Source of the DNA: Paraspadella gotoi
Taxonomy: Eukaryota; Chaetognatha
Direction: 5' to 3'
DNA length: 64,000 nt
NCBI GenBank assembly: GCA_051294375.1
Contig: CM119267.1
Span: 9,139,709-9,203,708, forward strand
Shown here: positions 1 to 11,344 of the stretch, piece by piece
Layout of the letters: the number at the start of each line of letters is the position of its first letter
Numbering within the stretch: the first letter of the stretch is position 1
Notes under the pieces: generated by a model
Seen by the model: the letters and a program-made list of their open reading frames with translations, nothing else
What the model was told of the DNA's origin: nothing
Database searches by the model: none
Translations under genes and position numbers: made by a program

Positions 1-72
1 TATAGCATCAATCATTCTTTTTTTTTCCGGATTTTTTTATTAATTTTCTTTGATAGTAACGTCTAGTGCGAT
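1..72. mobile_element. End fragment of a TA-flanked MITE
   Basis: This is the right end of the same element found at 27510-27932 and 59941-60220. The shared part runs through a motif reading TTTGATAGTAACGTCT and stops at a degenerate terminal repeat (GTCTAGTGCGAT against GTCTGGCGAGAT in the other copies). The left part lies outside the window. It probably sits in an intron of the gene whose next exon starts at 137. Confidence 0.6.
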
Positions 73-136
73 CATTATATAAGATTATTGTGCTTAAGGA
101 CATCTCGCTCTGAACTTATTACTCGTTTCAACGCAG

Positions 137-1291
137 GTTGACTTTGCCAAGGGGGACAGGAAGACTCCTTACGAAATGAAGGCCCAAGAATTGGAAGAGG
201 AATCCCCCGGACTCGATGGACGTAGAAGTTCCCGCCATCGTCACCATCATCATCACCATCATCGTCATGGTCACGATCATCGCCATCATCATCATGAACA
301 TCATCGCTCGCGCAGTGACGATCGGATCGATCGTAATCGTCATCGTCATCACAGCCACGGTCGTCATCATCACCATCACCACAACCACCATCGCAGCAGT
401 GATACTCCTGAACGCACCGACCACCATCATCACCATCATCACCACCGCGACGGAATTGATGGCGACGAAAGTCGCCGCCGTTCACGCGATCAACGACGTC
501 GTCGTCGCAGTCAGCGTCGTCGTTCGACTCGCCCTCACTCTCAGAGCTCGTCCGAGAAGGAGGAAGATGAGAGAACTGATCGTAGGCGGAGGAAGGCGAG
601 CTCGAGCTCTTCCTCGGAAGAGAAAGGTAAAGTGATTCCTTGAGAAAGGGGCCTCCCGGTTCCCGCTCAATTTTGATAAGGGAATCGGAAATTTCGGAAA
701 GCTCAAGTAGAAAGATTTCGAAAAAATGCCCGGGCTTAAAAGGGATAGAAAAGCTAACGATATCGTCAAAAAGGTGCCCATCTTAACGATCAAAAAAAGG
801 GGAAAAAAAGACGCCAAGACCTAATGGTTGCAAAAGAATAAAGATTCGTTTGATCTAAAGAGTAAATTAAAGGTTTCCTAAGGAAGCGCGGGTTGACATT
901 GAACAGGTAGACGGATGATGGCATTGTGGGACAAATCGACGGATACTTTCTCCCTTGTCGAATCACATCCTGATACTTGTGATATCTTTCTTTTTTTTTT
1001 CCGATAGAAAACGGGAGGAGTCCGTCGTCGGGGTCATTTGATGACCAGAAAAGGGGATCTCGCGGGTTTCGACGCCCCAAAAGAAATCTCTCCTTGACAC
1101 CGCCTAGAATTTCGCAATCCTCTTCGTTCTCCTGCGACAAATGGCGCCGTTCTTCCTCCGACGCGGCCAAGTCTCATTCCGGGTCTCAGCGAAGCGTGGA
1201 GAGTGGCCTCGACGAAGGAGCCAGTCTCAACGGAAACGTCGGCGACGCAGCATCGAGAGAGCCCACTCCCCCCGGCGATTCTCCGCCTTGA
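137..1291 (+). CDS. C-terminal two exons of a His/Arg/Ser-rich protein of unknown function
   Basis: I do not recognise this gene. Two exons are supported: 137-627, preceded by a CAG acceptor, and 1008-1291, preceded by a T-rich tract and TAG. The donor reads AAAG|GTAAAG and the phase-1 join keeps the frame to a TGA at 1289-1291. The 5' part lies outside the window, so the ATG at 176 is internal. The first exon begins VDFAKGDRKTPYEMKAQELE, then has long His runs, an Arg/Ser-rich block and a Ser/acidic block. The second exon is Ser/Pro-rich and ends in TPPGDSPP. Low-complexity His- and RS-rich tails occur in calcium-channel C-termini and in splicing-speckle proteins, but I see no domain that decides between them. 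It could bind metal or be a nuclear disordered region; both are guesses. The antisense and +1 reading frames across the His repeats are shadows. Confidence 0.6.
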
Positions 1292-1500
1292 ACGTGGACG
1301 AGAATTTTCTTTAGCTTTAATGAATAATGATTTTTCCTTGTTTTCCTTTTACCCGACGCTACGCAGAAAATATTTTTGCGTTCAGCACTCTTCCCCTCTA
1401 TTTAGTTTCGTTTCGCGTTTTGTTCGGTTCTTTTAGCGATTCTTTTTTCTTTTATATTAAGTAGCTCTCCAATGATCGCGAATCTTGTCGCCAATAGTCT

Positions 1501-2139
1501 ATGGCAGCGGCGACTAAACAGAGCGAGAAGAAACAAGGAAGTTCGCCCGGGCCAAATCCTTTAAAACTGAGCAAGAGTGATTGTGTCTACACAAAATGCT
1601 ACTGCGAAGAAAACATTTGGAAACTTTGCGAGCTCGTTCGAAACTCGCGAGACGCGGCGCTCTTAAAATCGTGCAATGCTGTTTTCATCTCCAACAAAAC
1701 GCGGTCGATCCCAATCTGGCATCAACAATCCAGTGCGAATCCTCCCGTCCAACCGGTAGTATGGGATTACCACGTTATACTGGTGTTTGCCGATGGTCGG
1801 AATTCCTGCGTCTACGACTTGGACTCGGTGTTGCCCTTCCCAACCCCTTTCCCCGACTATCTTGCTCTCGGATTTAGAGACGACGATCTCATGAAACCAA
1901 ATTACAAACGAGTTTTTCGCGTTATCGAAGCGACAGAGTACTTGGACAAATTTGCCTCCGATCGATCGCACATGAAAAGGAAAGACGGAACGTTTAAAAT
2001 GCCTCCTCCAAGCTATCCCTGCTTGGCGGCGAGAGACGGGAATAAAAACAACATTCAGGAATTTATCAACATGGAAACCAACTTTTGCGGAAAAGTGATG
2101 GATATTCGCGATTTTGGCAGCCATTTTTTAGTTGCTTAA
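1501..2139 (+). CDS. NTAQ1: Protein N-terminal glutamine amidohydrolase (NTAQ1/WDYHV1)
   Basis: This single-exon, 212-residue protein is the N-degron enzyme that deamidates N-terminal glutamine to glutamate, preparing proteins for arginylation and ubiquitin-dependent breakdown. It matches the animal family along its whole length (human about 205 residues). The catalytic triad expected for the family is visible: Cys35 in CYCEENIWKL, His91 in the signature WDYHV, and Asp106 in YDLDSVLPFP. The block FASDRSHM, then a Pro-rich YPC segment, is also conserved. The start is the first ATG with family-like length; the residues before Cys28 are a lysine/serine-rich tail. The next gene, PSMD8, starts only 55 bp after the stop, with a T-rich splice acceptor between them, so the two may be co-transcribed. 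Both belong to the ubiquitin-proteasome route, which may be chance. Confidence 0.95.
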   Translation: MAAATKQSEKKQGSSPGPNPLKLSKSDCVYTKCYCEENIWKLCELVRNSRDAALLKSCNAVFISNKTRSIPIWHQQSSANPPVQPVVWDYHVILVFADGRNSCVYDLDSVLPFPTPFPDYLALGFRDDDLMKPNYKRVFRVIEATEYLDKFASDRSHMKRKDGTFKMPPPSYPCLAARDGNKNNIQEFINMETNFCGKVMDIRDFGSHFLVA

Positions 2140-2161
2140 CTGTTTTTGTTTTTATTTTTTT

Positions 2162-2163
2162 AG
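2162..2163 (+). promoter_or_regulatory. Splice acceptor in the 55-bp NTAQ1-PSMD8 gap
   Basis: A run of mostly T ends in TAG 32 bp before the PSMD8 start codon and 23 bp after the NTAQ1 stop. There is almost no room for a promoter, so a trans-splicing acceptor is the simplest reading. An alternative is a 5'UTR intron whose first exon overlaps NTAQ1. Confidence 0.5.
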
Positions 2164-2194
2164 GGGTTATTCTTGACCAAGGAAACTTTCTAAT

Positions 2195-3190
2195 ATGGCA
2201 ACGTCGATGCGAAACGTTGTGTCCTTGTATCAGAATTTAAAGCAAGAATGGAATAAAAAACCCCCGAACTTAGATCGGTGCGGAGAGTACTTGTCTGAAC
2301 TGAAAATCGCTCTTACCGGGTTGACTTTTTTGCCTTCCAACGATGAAAACGCCACTAAGCAAGAGTTGTTGATCGCTCGAGACATACTAGAAACGGGCGC
2401 TCTATACTCGGTCGCAAAGCATGAAATACCGTCGTTTGAACGCTATGTGGTTCAACTCAAAAGCTATTATCTCGACTACAAGATCGATCTCCCCGAGAGT
2501 CCTTACAAATACCAGTTGTTGGGGCTCAACCTGCTTAGTCTCTTGAGTCAAAACAGGTTTCTGAAGTTTTATGATTCGAGTTAAATTGCAATATTCCCGC
2601 AATTTCTCTTTTTTTCCATCCGAACTGATTTTTTGATTAATCATATATATATATATATTATATAGGTTGGCCGAGTTCCACACTGAATTGGAACTTCTTC
2701 CAGTAAAGGAAATTCAAAACAATATTTATTTGAAACATCCCGTATCTATGGAGCAGTATCTTATGGAAGGAAGTTACAATAAGGTCTTTTTGGCGAAAGG
2801 AAATGTTCCGGCGGAAAGTTACATCTTTTTTGTGGACATTCTGTTGGGCACCATCAGGTACTGGCTTCGGATTATCCGTCATCAGCCAATCATAATATCA
2901 CGATTTGACACCAATTCGACTTTATTTCCAGAGACGAAATCGCCTCTTGCATAGAATCGTCGTACGAAAGATTAGCCGTTTCGGCGGCGATGCGAAAGCT
3001 TTTCTTCGATTCGGAGCGAGCGATGAAGAACTACGCCTTGAATGAGCGAAAGTGGAAACTCGACTCCATCGCGCCGCACGGTCCTTTTTTCGTTTTTCCT
3101 AAGGAGGAAAGACGCGACGAGACGATTCCCTCGGCGGAATTGGCGCAGCGAACCATTCAATACGCGCGAGAACTCGAAATGATCGTTTGA
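2195..3190 (+). CDS. PSMD8: 26S proteasome lid subunit RPN12/PSMD8
   Basis: Three exons, 2195-2556, 2666-2857 and 2932-3190, encode 270 residues. Both introns split an AG|G or AG|A arginine codon and have GT-AG ends. The product is the non-ATPase lid subunit RPN12, which is among the last subunits to join the lid of the 19S regulatory particle. Family blocks are clear: [15 protein letters not shown] near the start, [14 protein letters not shown] at the first junction, [18 protein letters not shown] in exon 2 (CSN8/PSMD8/EIF3K domain), and a C-terminus ELEMIV nearly identical to the human protein (257-residue core form). Human PSMD8 can carry a longer N-terminus that is absent here. The first intron is AT-rich with a (TA)n run next to the acceptor. 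It starts 55 bp after NTAQ1 and is followed 154 bp later by MAN2C1. Confidence 0.95.
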
Positions 3191-3344
3191 GAGAACGATT
3201 TTTTTCAAAAAAATTTCATTCCCGCACCTCGTTTTTACTTTATTTCCGAGAGAATGTACGTTTTAGCACTTAGTAGTATATATTCACTATGTACTTTGAT
3301 CCAGTTGACAGTCGCTTAATGGAACTTACTTAACCTGACCCGAT

Positions 3345-6300
3345 ATGGCCGCCCGTGTAGTCAGCAAAAATCGTCGTGCTACTTTGGAGCGTATCGAGAA
3401 GTTCATCTCGCCGATTTACTTTGCCGACGTGAACCTCTTCGGACGACTTTATCCGAAATCCGAGGCCAAAGCAATCCTAGCCGTTGATCACTACGCGGCC
3501 ACGGGTCGAATCGGCTTCGAGGACCTCCAAGGCGTCGAGTGGATTCATGTTGAGGATGAATTGGAGGGGAAGGACTTTGGGCCAACTTGGTCCACTCATT
3601 GGTTCCGGTAGCGTTTGTTTGGCCTATTAAAATTATTAATGCCTTTAATTTTATTATAAACGAATATTGAGGAAAAAGAAGTTTTTTGTTTTTTTTGTTA
3701 CAAACAACGATTTATTTGTACATATTCGGACATGTTTCGACTCTAGTTTGAGCCTTCATCAGCACTTTGAGATTTGAGAAATATTGGGAGATAAAGGTAA
3801 TAAAGAAAGAATTATTATTAGAAAACGGATATCAATGAATAAACGGACCCATCGTTACCTTATACCTTATAGGTCCTTCTTGTAGAGGGTACTTAGGTCC
3901 ATGTACAACCTATCTATCTATCTCTATCTTTCTTTATTACCTTTATCTCCAAATTATTCACAAAAGTCAAAGCGCTAATGAAGGCTCGAACTAGAGTCGA
4001 AACATGTCCGAATATGTGCAAATAAATCGTTGTTTGTAACAAAAATAAAAACTTTTTTTTTCTCTAAATTCCAAATCACAAAGAAAGAAAAAAATATAAT
4101 CTTTTTTCCTAATTAGAATTGATATTCGTCTGCCCTCGTCTTGGAACGGATGCTGCGTCGTCTTTCGTTGGAATTCTGGCTGCGAGGCGATGGTTTGGGA
4201 TGCTGCCGGGAACCCAGTCTTGGGTTTGAGCGAAAAGAATACGGAATTCATCCTGAGCCAGCGTCTGACCCCGGATGATTCCGAGCGCGTTCTCTTTTTT
4301 GAGATGGCGTGCAACACTCTCTTCGGGGCCGGGAAAGACGGATTCATAAATGCCCCCGATCCGGATCGTCGCTTCATAGTCGCTAGGTGCGATGCGGTCG
4401 TCAAGGACCTCGACGTCAACGCTCTTCTATTAGATTTGACTTTGTTACTGGAAATAGTGCGATGTTCCGAGGAAAAAGACGAGATTGGAATGGAGGCCTT
4501 ATACGCCGGAAACGAAATAATCAACGTCGTGTTGCGGCAAGACTTTTCCCTTCCTTCTCTAGCTAAGGCTCACGCGATGGCGACGGAATTCTTCGGTGGT
4601 GCTTCTTGCGAAGAACTCCACGCCCACCGCATTCACGCCGTCGGCAACTGCCATATCGACACCGCCTGGCTCTGGCCCTATCAAGAGACGGAACGTAAAG
4701 CGGGACGAAGTTTTGCCTCGGCCGTGCACTTAATGAGCAGACACCCGCGCTTCAAGTTTGTCGCGTCTCAGGCAGTGCAGCTGAAATGGGTTAAGACGCG
4801 ATATCCAAAGCTCTTCGAACGAATTAAGAGATTTAACGCGGAGGGACGATTCGTTCCCGTCGGCGGGACTTGGGTCGAGATGGATGGTAACCTCCCCTCG
4901 GGGGAATCCTTCTGTCGTCAATTTATGTACGGGCAGCGCTTCTTTGAACGGGAATTTGGCCATCGGTGTAAAGAATTTTGGCTCCCCGACACGTTCGGTT
5001 ACTCGGCCCAGCTGCCCCAAATAATGCGCATGGCAGAAATAAATCGATTTCTCTCGCAAAAGCTGAGCTGGTCACTCGTTAACAAATTTCCCCACAGTTC
5101 GTTTGTGTGGGAGGGCATCGACGGCTCCGATGTTTTGGCCCACTTTCCACCAGGGGACTCGTATGAGATGCGAGGAGAAACGAAGGAGTTGCTCAAAACA
5201 GTAGCCAACAATTCGGATAAGGGTCGAGTGAAAGACAGTTTGTATCTCTACGGTCACGGTGACGGGGGCGGCGGCCCCACGGAGGAGATGCTCGAACGCT
5301 TAGATCGACTAGCGGCTGTTCCTGCGCTCCCTTTTCGAGTTAACCTTTCGACTCCCGAAGAGTTTTTCTTTTGCCTTGAAAAGTCTCGCTCAAAGTTGTG
5401 CCGATGGACGGGAGAATTATATCTTGAACTTCATCAAGGCACTTTCACTACTCAAGCTATGACGAAAAGGCGAAACCGTCAACTAGAAAATCGGCTCCGT
5501 GAGGCCGAGTTCGTCGCCACTTGCGCTTACCTAGCAGCACGCTCGGCCTCAAGCGCTCCATCGCCTTATCCCCAGGACGATCTTGAAGCGGCTTGGAAAA
5601 TAGTTCTTTTAAATCAGTTTCACGACGTTTTGCCTGGAAGCTCCATTGGCCAAGTCTACACGGACGCGATGAAGTTGTACGACGAGGCTGAGGAGATTTG
5701 CGATCGCGTCGTGGGAAATGGTTTAGCCAGCCTCGTACGAGACGCAGAACTTGATATTTCCGGCTCTACTCTATTTGTGTTTAACCCTACGAGTTTTCGA
5801 AGACGTCAAGTCGTACCCATGACGCCAGATCTCGCGTCAAAACTGTCACTGAACCACGCTGACTCCAGTGGCACAGATGCGGCGCCCATCGAGAGATTGG
5901 ACACAGTATCCGAAACTAAACGTTCCCGAATCTCCTTCGCTGAATTGGAACCTCAGCAAGTCGTCAGCGGGGCGGGATTGATATTGGTCGCCGTGGACCC
6001 ATTCAGTCTAAAAGAGATTTCCACCTTCGAGACGGAGTTCAAACCCGTTTTCATGTCGAGAAATGACGATGAAGATTTTGTATTAACCAACGGACTCGTC
6101 ACTGCTGTCGTCACTCGTTACGGTCTCCTCAAATCTATGCGCTTACGCGGCAAAGACAAAGACGCCATTCTTGAGGGCCGACAAGGAAATGAGCTGCTAA
6201 TGTATGACGACGTCCCGCTGTATTGGGACGCATGGGATGTTATGGATTATCACTTAGAAACCGAGAAGATCATCGATTCGTCCCACGCAACTTTCGTCAT

Positions 6301-7135
6301 ATTGTGCCAGGGTCCGTTGCGGGCCGCCGTGAGATTCTCCTATCAATTGTCGGAAAATTCCCACCTTTCCCAGGTCATCAGTCTCGACGCTGAAAGTCCT
6401 TACGTCAAGTTTGATACCAAAGTGCACTGGGCGGAGAACAGAAAGTTTCTCAAGGTCCGCTTTCCGCTGAACGTCCGTTCTTTCGCCGCTACTTACGAAA
6501 TTCAGTATGGGCACTTACAACGCTCGACCACACCAAATACGTCGTGGGATTGGGCTAAATACGAAGTGTGCGGTCATCGATTTGCCGATCTCTCCGAACA
6601 CGGATTTGGCGTCTCTTTGCTGAACGACTCCAAATATGGACACTCGGTTCTCGCAGGAAACGTTTTACATCTTTCTCTTCTCAGAGCTCCTAAGGCTCCC
6701 GACCCAGACGCGGACATGGGCGTGCACAACTTCAGCTACGCGTTGATGCCGCACGCCGGGGATTTTCAATCGGCCGGCGTCGTTTCCGCCGCTTATGCGT
6801 TCAACTCCCCAATGCGCGTCTTAACGGTTCCATCTCTTGTGGACGGGATTTACGACGGATCTTTGTTCTCCGTCTCGCCGGAAGCCGTTGTTATCGACTG
6901 CGTCAAGAAAAGCGACTTTTGCGACGGAATTTTGCTGAGGCTCTACGAAAGTTTCGGGTCTACAGTGGAGGCGACGATCAAGATCAACGCCACAGTCTCG
7001 GTTTCGGCCATTAAATGCGTGAACTTGTTGGAATCGCAAATTGAGGACCAGTCCTTGCGCCTTAACTCTCCAAATTCTTTTTCGCTCAAGTTTAATCCTT
7101 TCAAAGTCAAGACTGTGATACTTATTATTATTTGA
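3345..7135 (+). CDS. MAN2C1: Cytosolic alpha-mannosidase, glycoside hydrolase family 38
   Basis: Two exons, 3345-3607 and 4117-7135, give 1093 residues (human MAN2C1 is about 1040). The join TTC CG|A ATT restores WFRIDIRLPSSW, matching the family at the same place. MAN2C1 trims free oligomannose glycans in the cytosol, a step in recycling glycans released from misfolded glycoproteins. The GH38 metal/active-site motif HIDTAWLWP is near residue 267, the presumed nucleophile Asp lies in GGTWVEMDGNLPSGE near residue 344, and FWLPDTFGYSAQLPQI and LLNQFHDVLPGSS follow. The C-terminal half carries the usual beta domains (DDVPLYWDAWDVMDYHLE, FGHLQR-like and LLRAPKAPD). No signal peptide is present, as expected for the cytosolic class. 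The 509-bp intron is occupied by an inverted-repeat mobile element with hammerhead-like cores. The 2.9-kb second exon has no further introns. Confidence 0.96.
3665..4055. mobile_element. Palindromic element with two hammerhead-ribozyme-like cores, in MAN2C1 intron 1
   Basis: The intron holds a long imperfect inverted repeat. The left arm (about 3665-3812) pairs with the right arm (about 3925-4055), including the 24-nt stretch in which 3927-3957 is the reverse complement of 3781-3811. Near the arms are ribozyme-like cores: on the minus strand at 3729-3762 it reads CTGATGA, then a stem (GGCTC with loop and GAGTC), then GAAACATGTC; on the plus strand at 3975-4008 the core is CTAATGA with the same following parts. 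ACATGT is self-complementary, as in the short stem III of dimeric hammerheads reported in Penelope-like elements. One extra A lies between CTGATGA and stem II, so activity is uncertain. No coding capacity is seen. Confidence 0.7.
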
Positions 7136-7196
7136 CTCTTATTTAATGCTTGGTGTTTGATTTTTTCGTTTATAATTAATGAACTAATTATCTTTT

Positions 7197-7198
7197 AG
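7197..7198 (+). promoter_or_regulatory. Splice acceptor upstream of GPD2
   Basis: A TCTTTTAG acceptor lies 62 bp after the MAN2C1 stop and 56 bp before the GPD2 start. It may receive a trans-spliced leader or close a 5'UTR intron. A minimal upstream ORF, ATG ATT TGA at 7219-7227, sits between the acceptor and the chosen start. Confidence 0.45.
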
Positions 7199-7253
7199 TC
7201 ATATCAGAAAGCCACGACATGATTTGACCCCTAGAGAAAGGCGCACCGCCGTT

Positions 7254-9914
7254 ATGTCGCGTTGGCGTTACGTTAAGCGGGGTGGAGCGTTGGTGGCGGT
7301 AGGCGTAACCGGATTTGGCGCTTACGCTGGATATAACGTGCTGCGCTTGCGTCAAGCCGCGGATGCCGGATTCGTAGTGCGCGCCGACGACTGCGGCTGC
7401 GGCCTGGGACCTCGCCTGGAAAAGTTTCCGACCCGCGCCGCTCAGTTGCGTCGCTTGACCGAGGAAGAGTTTGACGTGGTGGTCATCGGCGGCGGAGCCA
7501 CTGGAGCCGGAGTTGCTTTAGACGCGCAAACGAGAGGTACGTCGAGTTTTCCTTTTTTTCCTTTTTTTTTTTTGAAGAGGTTTTTATTTTAGTTTAATTG
7601 ACGTAATTTATGTCAGGACTGAAAACGGCGTTAATCGAGAGAAACGATTTCGCTTCCGGAACGAGCAGTCGAAGCACGAAGTTGATTCATGGGGGAGTGA
7701 GATATTTGCAGGTGAAACGACCTTCTAACTTCATGTCACTCGAACTTTTTTTAAGTTGAAGAAAATCATGCATTTTCAGAAAGCTGTGATGGGTCTCGAT
7801 AAAGGACAATACGACATGGTCAAAGAGGCGTTGCAAGAAAGAGCCAATCTGATTTCTATCGCGCCTCATCTCGCTTATCCCTTACCCATTATGCTGCCCG
7901 TTTACTCTTGGTGGAAGATTCCTTATTATTGGGCGGGGATAAAAGCCTATGATCTTGTGGCGGGTGGACAGCTTCTGAAATGGTCTTACTTTTTGGGGAA
8001 AGACAAAGCTTTAGATAAATTTCCCATGTTAAAGAGAGAATGTCTTTCTGGAGCGTTAGTTTATTTTGACGGACAGCATGACGATGCCCGAATGTGCCTC
8101 ACTATAGCCCTTACAGGTTAGTCATTTTTAGAATGTGGATTTGGAACAATGTCTATTGATAATTTGACTTTCTTTAATTTATAAAGCTGCACGATTCGGT
8201 TCCACCATCGCTAACCACACGGAGGTAGAAAGACTCATCAAAAAGAAAGGAGGTTGCGTTGCCGGTGTGGAGTGTCGTGACAACTTAACTGGCGAAACTT
8301 TTAAAATTCGTGCCAAAAGTGTAATCAACGCTACGGGTCCTTTTACTGGTATGTGAAATCGTTATAATTTTATTATTATATTTTAAAGCTATTCTTTTTT
8401 ATGAAAATTTCAGACGGGATACGGATTATGGACAATCCTAAAGCAAAACCAATTTGTCAACCTTCGGCTGGAGTGCACATCGTTTTACCTGATTATTACA
8501 GTCCATCAGAGATGGGTCTTATTGACCCGAATACTTCTGACGGTCGAGTAATTTTCTTTCTTCCCTGGATGAACTACACGATTGCTGGAACTACCGATAG
8601 CCCTTGCCCCGTGACCGCCGAGCCAGAGCCCACTGAACAGGTTACTTTTTCTCGATATTTTACTTTTCAATTCAAATACGAAATAACATTTTATCTATTA
8701 TTAATGTAAAATCTTCAAAATAAAAATATGGAATATAATTTAGTGATTGTTCGTGCATTTATTTTATAGGACGTCGAGTTTATATTGAACGAGATAAAAA
8801 AGTACTTGAATCAAGATATCACTGTTCGCCGCGGTGACGTGACGTCTTGTTGGAGTGGGATCCGGCCTTTGGTCAGCGACCCCAACAAGGCGGATACCCA
8901 ATCCCTCGCCCGCAACCACATCATCCACGTAAGCGACAGCAACCTGGTTACAATTGCCGGTGGAAAGTGGACGACGTACCGGGCCATGGCAATGGAGGCC
9001 GTCGACGCCGCTATTAAATACGTACCAGATCTTCAGCCCGAATACATGCAATCGCAGACTCTTGGATTGATGCTCGAGGGGGCAGAGAAATGGACTCCCA
9101 CGATGCATATTCGTCTTGTACAAGATTTCGGGATGGATACCTTCGTTGCTGAGCACTTAGCCAGTACATATGGCGACAAAGTAATATTTAACAAATAATT
9201 TTTTTTTTTTTTTTAAATTTTAAAACCAACTAATTGTTTTATATTCGTTTGAAGGCTTTTAATGTCGCCAAACTGGCCGGTGTCACGGGGAAACGTTGGC
9301 CTGTTCACGGCATTAGGCTTCATGAAGAATTTCCTTATTTGGAGGGTGAAGTTCGCTACGCCTGCAAAGCGGAATATGCTCAAACTGCCGTGGACGTCAT
9401 CGCTCGTCGAACGCGCCTGTCCTTTCTCAACGTTAACGCGGCCAAGGAGGCACTACCGCGTATCCTTGACATAATGCAAGAAGAGCTAAAATGGCCACCG
9501 GAAAGGCGTAAAAAGGAAGAAGAATTGGCAGACAAATTCCTCCGAGTTCAAATGGGCATCGATCTAAAGAAGAGCTCAGAAAAGGCCCCTATTCAATTTA
9601 CGGCCGAAGAAATCAACGCCTTATCGGAAAGGTTCCGTGGGCTGGACACGAACAACAAAGGCTACATCGTGGCCAAGGATCTGGTAAACCACATGAAGGG
9701 TATCGGGCAAAAAGTCACCGAGGAGCAAATGCACACGATCCTTGACGACGTCGACATCAACAGGAATGGTCAGATAGAATTAGGCGAATTTTTGCATTTT
9801 ATGTCCTCCTTTAAGCACGGGAGAGTATCCAGCAGTGCCTTCGCCGTCGCCGCTGGTTTGGATGTCAAAGCAAAAAACAAATTTGATCCAGACAGAAGCG
9901 GTGGCGGAATATGA
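7254..9914 (+). CDS. GPD2: Mitochondrial FAD-dependent glycerol-3-phosphate dehydrogenase
   Basis: Seven exons (7254-7536, 7617-7711, 7780-8116, 8187-8348, 8414-8640, 8770-9180, 9255-9914) give 724 residues against 727 in human GPD2. The enzyme oxidises glycerol-3-phosphate at the outer face of the inner mitochondrial membrane and passes electrons to ubiquinone. The N-terminus is basic, followed by the hydrophobic stretch [17 protein letters not shown], fitting an import signal and membrane anchor. The FAD-binding motif [12 protein letters not shown] follows in exon 1, then [19 protein letters not shown] across exons 2-3. The dehydrogenase core includes [10 protein letters not shown] and [12 protein letters not shown]. 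The last exon has two EF-hands; the second ([12 protein letters not shown]) keeps all calcium ligands. The first in-frame ATG after the acceptor was taken as start. All introns are 63-130 bp and GT-AG. MAN2C1 ends 118 bp upstream. Confidence 0.96.
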
Positions 9915-11344
9915 ATATTCTCATGCAATCTACATAGATCTATTTTTCTCAAAAATACTATTTATATTGAGGTTTTTTTACGTACTAACATACGTTTTGA
10001 TTACTAACTCATGTTTTTATTGGAATAAAATGACTTTATATTGGTTGAAATGGTTATATCGAAGCTGTAATTTTTTTTAGATGAAAATTAAATGCCATGA
10101 TGGAAAAAAAATTGCCGCGGTAACTTTCTATATATTTTTTGGCATTTCACTGTAAGAATTGAAACATAAAATTTAAATATCAATAAATTTTGTCTTCTTA
10201 TAATTCATATGAGCTGTTATTGTTAATATTATATCTCAGACATGATGTTTTTTGTTAGATTTAAGGCAAAAGATAGTCCTTGGCAAGCAGTGAAAAAGAT
10301 TGATCCTCTATTAAGTAAACTAGGTTTGCGTTGTTGCTGTATAACTTTAACAAAATTTTTGATTTTTTTTTTTTTTTTTTATTTATTTGATATTTGGTTC
10401 TGATAATATGTCCAGAAGTAAATAAAAAATAATAATTTTGTTCACAAAAAAGTTGCCCGGAGCCTTATAACTTTTATTGATACTTTATAATATAAAGAAA
10501 ATATTCTGGAGCATCAATGTATTTTTAATACTGATCTTTTTTTAATATTTAAATTAATATTCATCCCTGAATCTATCTCAATGGAGATGATGCAATAACC
10601 ATTTAACATGAGACTGTACAAAGGCAGGACTTTAATTCAAAAAGTAATAAAAAAAAAAACTGGATATTAATATAAACCAAAAAATAAAAATGAAAAGATA
10701 AAAAGAAAAAAATATATTTTTGGACAACTAATTTTCTTTTGTATGGAACTCGTTTTTTTATCATATATAATTCATACACAGATCATATGAATCACAAGAG
10801 GTCAAAGTTTTTCAATATTTAAATTTTATTTTTTGATTACATCATATATATATATATATAAATATCTGGAAAGTTACCACAACATTTTTTTTTCATCATG
10901 GTATGTTATTGCAGCTCACATAAATAAAAGAGTAAGCGAGGCTGCTAAAATTATGTATTTTAACTCACAAATGATTGTATTGATTTTTGAAAAATTACAG
11001 TTCTCAATAACCTTCAGATAGTTGCGAAGGGGATCCAAAGAATTTTTGTCTATCATCACTTTAGCCATTAGCATTGGTTGGTTTTTATTTTTTTGTGTTT
11101 CGGTTTGGGTCACGTCTTCGTCTTCTAATTCGTAAAAGATGTTAAGATTTAACAGAACTGCTCATCACCCCTTTAAAATTTTATTATGTAGTTAGCAGTT
11201 ATTACTTTTTCGCGTGGGGGGGCACATTTTTACTAGTCTGATTGTTTTTATTTGGAGGTTGTTGGACCGTTTTGGTCATTATTATTGAATTTTAATGCAG
11301 ATTTTATTTCTGGAGACAAATATGCTGGTCCCAAAACTGGGAAA
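9915..11344. other. AT-rich intergenic region, no gene seen
   Basis: About 1.4 kb of AT-rich sequence with homopolymer T and A runs and a short (TA)n tract near 10850. Short open frames here are not protein-like. A possible splice acceptor (TAATGCAG) ends at 11300, shortly before the GLUT start, and may belong to that gene. No repeat boundaries or RNA genes were recognised. Confidence 0.5.

Noticed and set aside
75-485. Antisense Asp/Gly-rich and Met/Val-rich open frames over the His repeat
   Set aside because: They are shadows of the His-codon repeat on the other strand and in other frames, with no start context or homology.
10833-11021. Short ORF in the GPD2-GLUT gap
   Set aside because: AT-rich, low-complexity translation with no recognisable pattern.
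11252-11344. Upstream extension of the GLUT frame
   Set aside because: It has no ATG and contains an acceptor-like TAATGCAG; class I transporters start near the chosen ATG.
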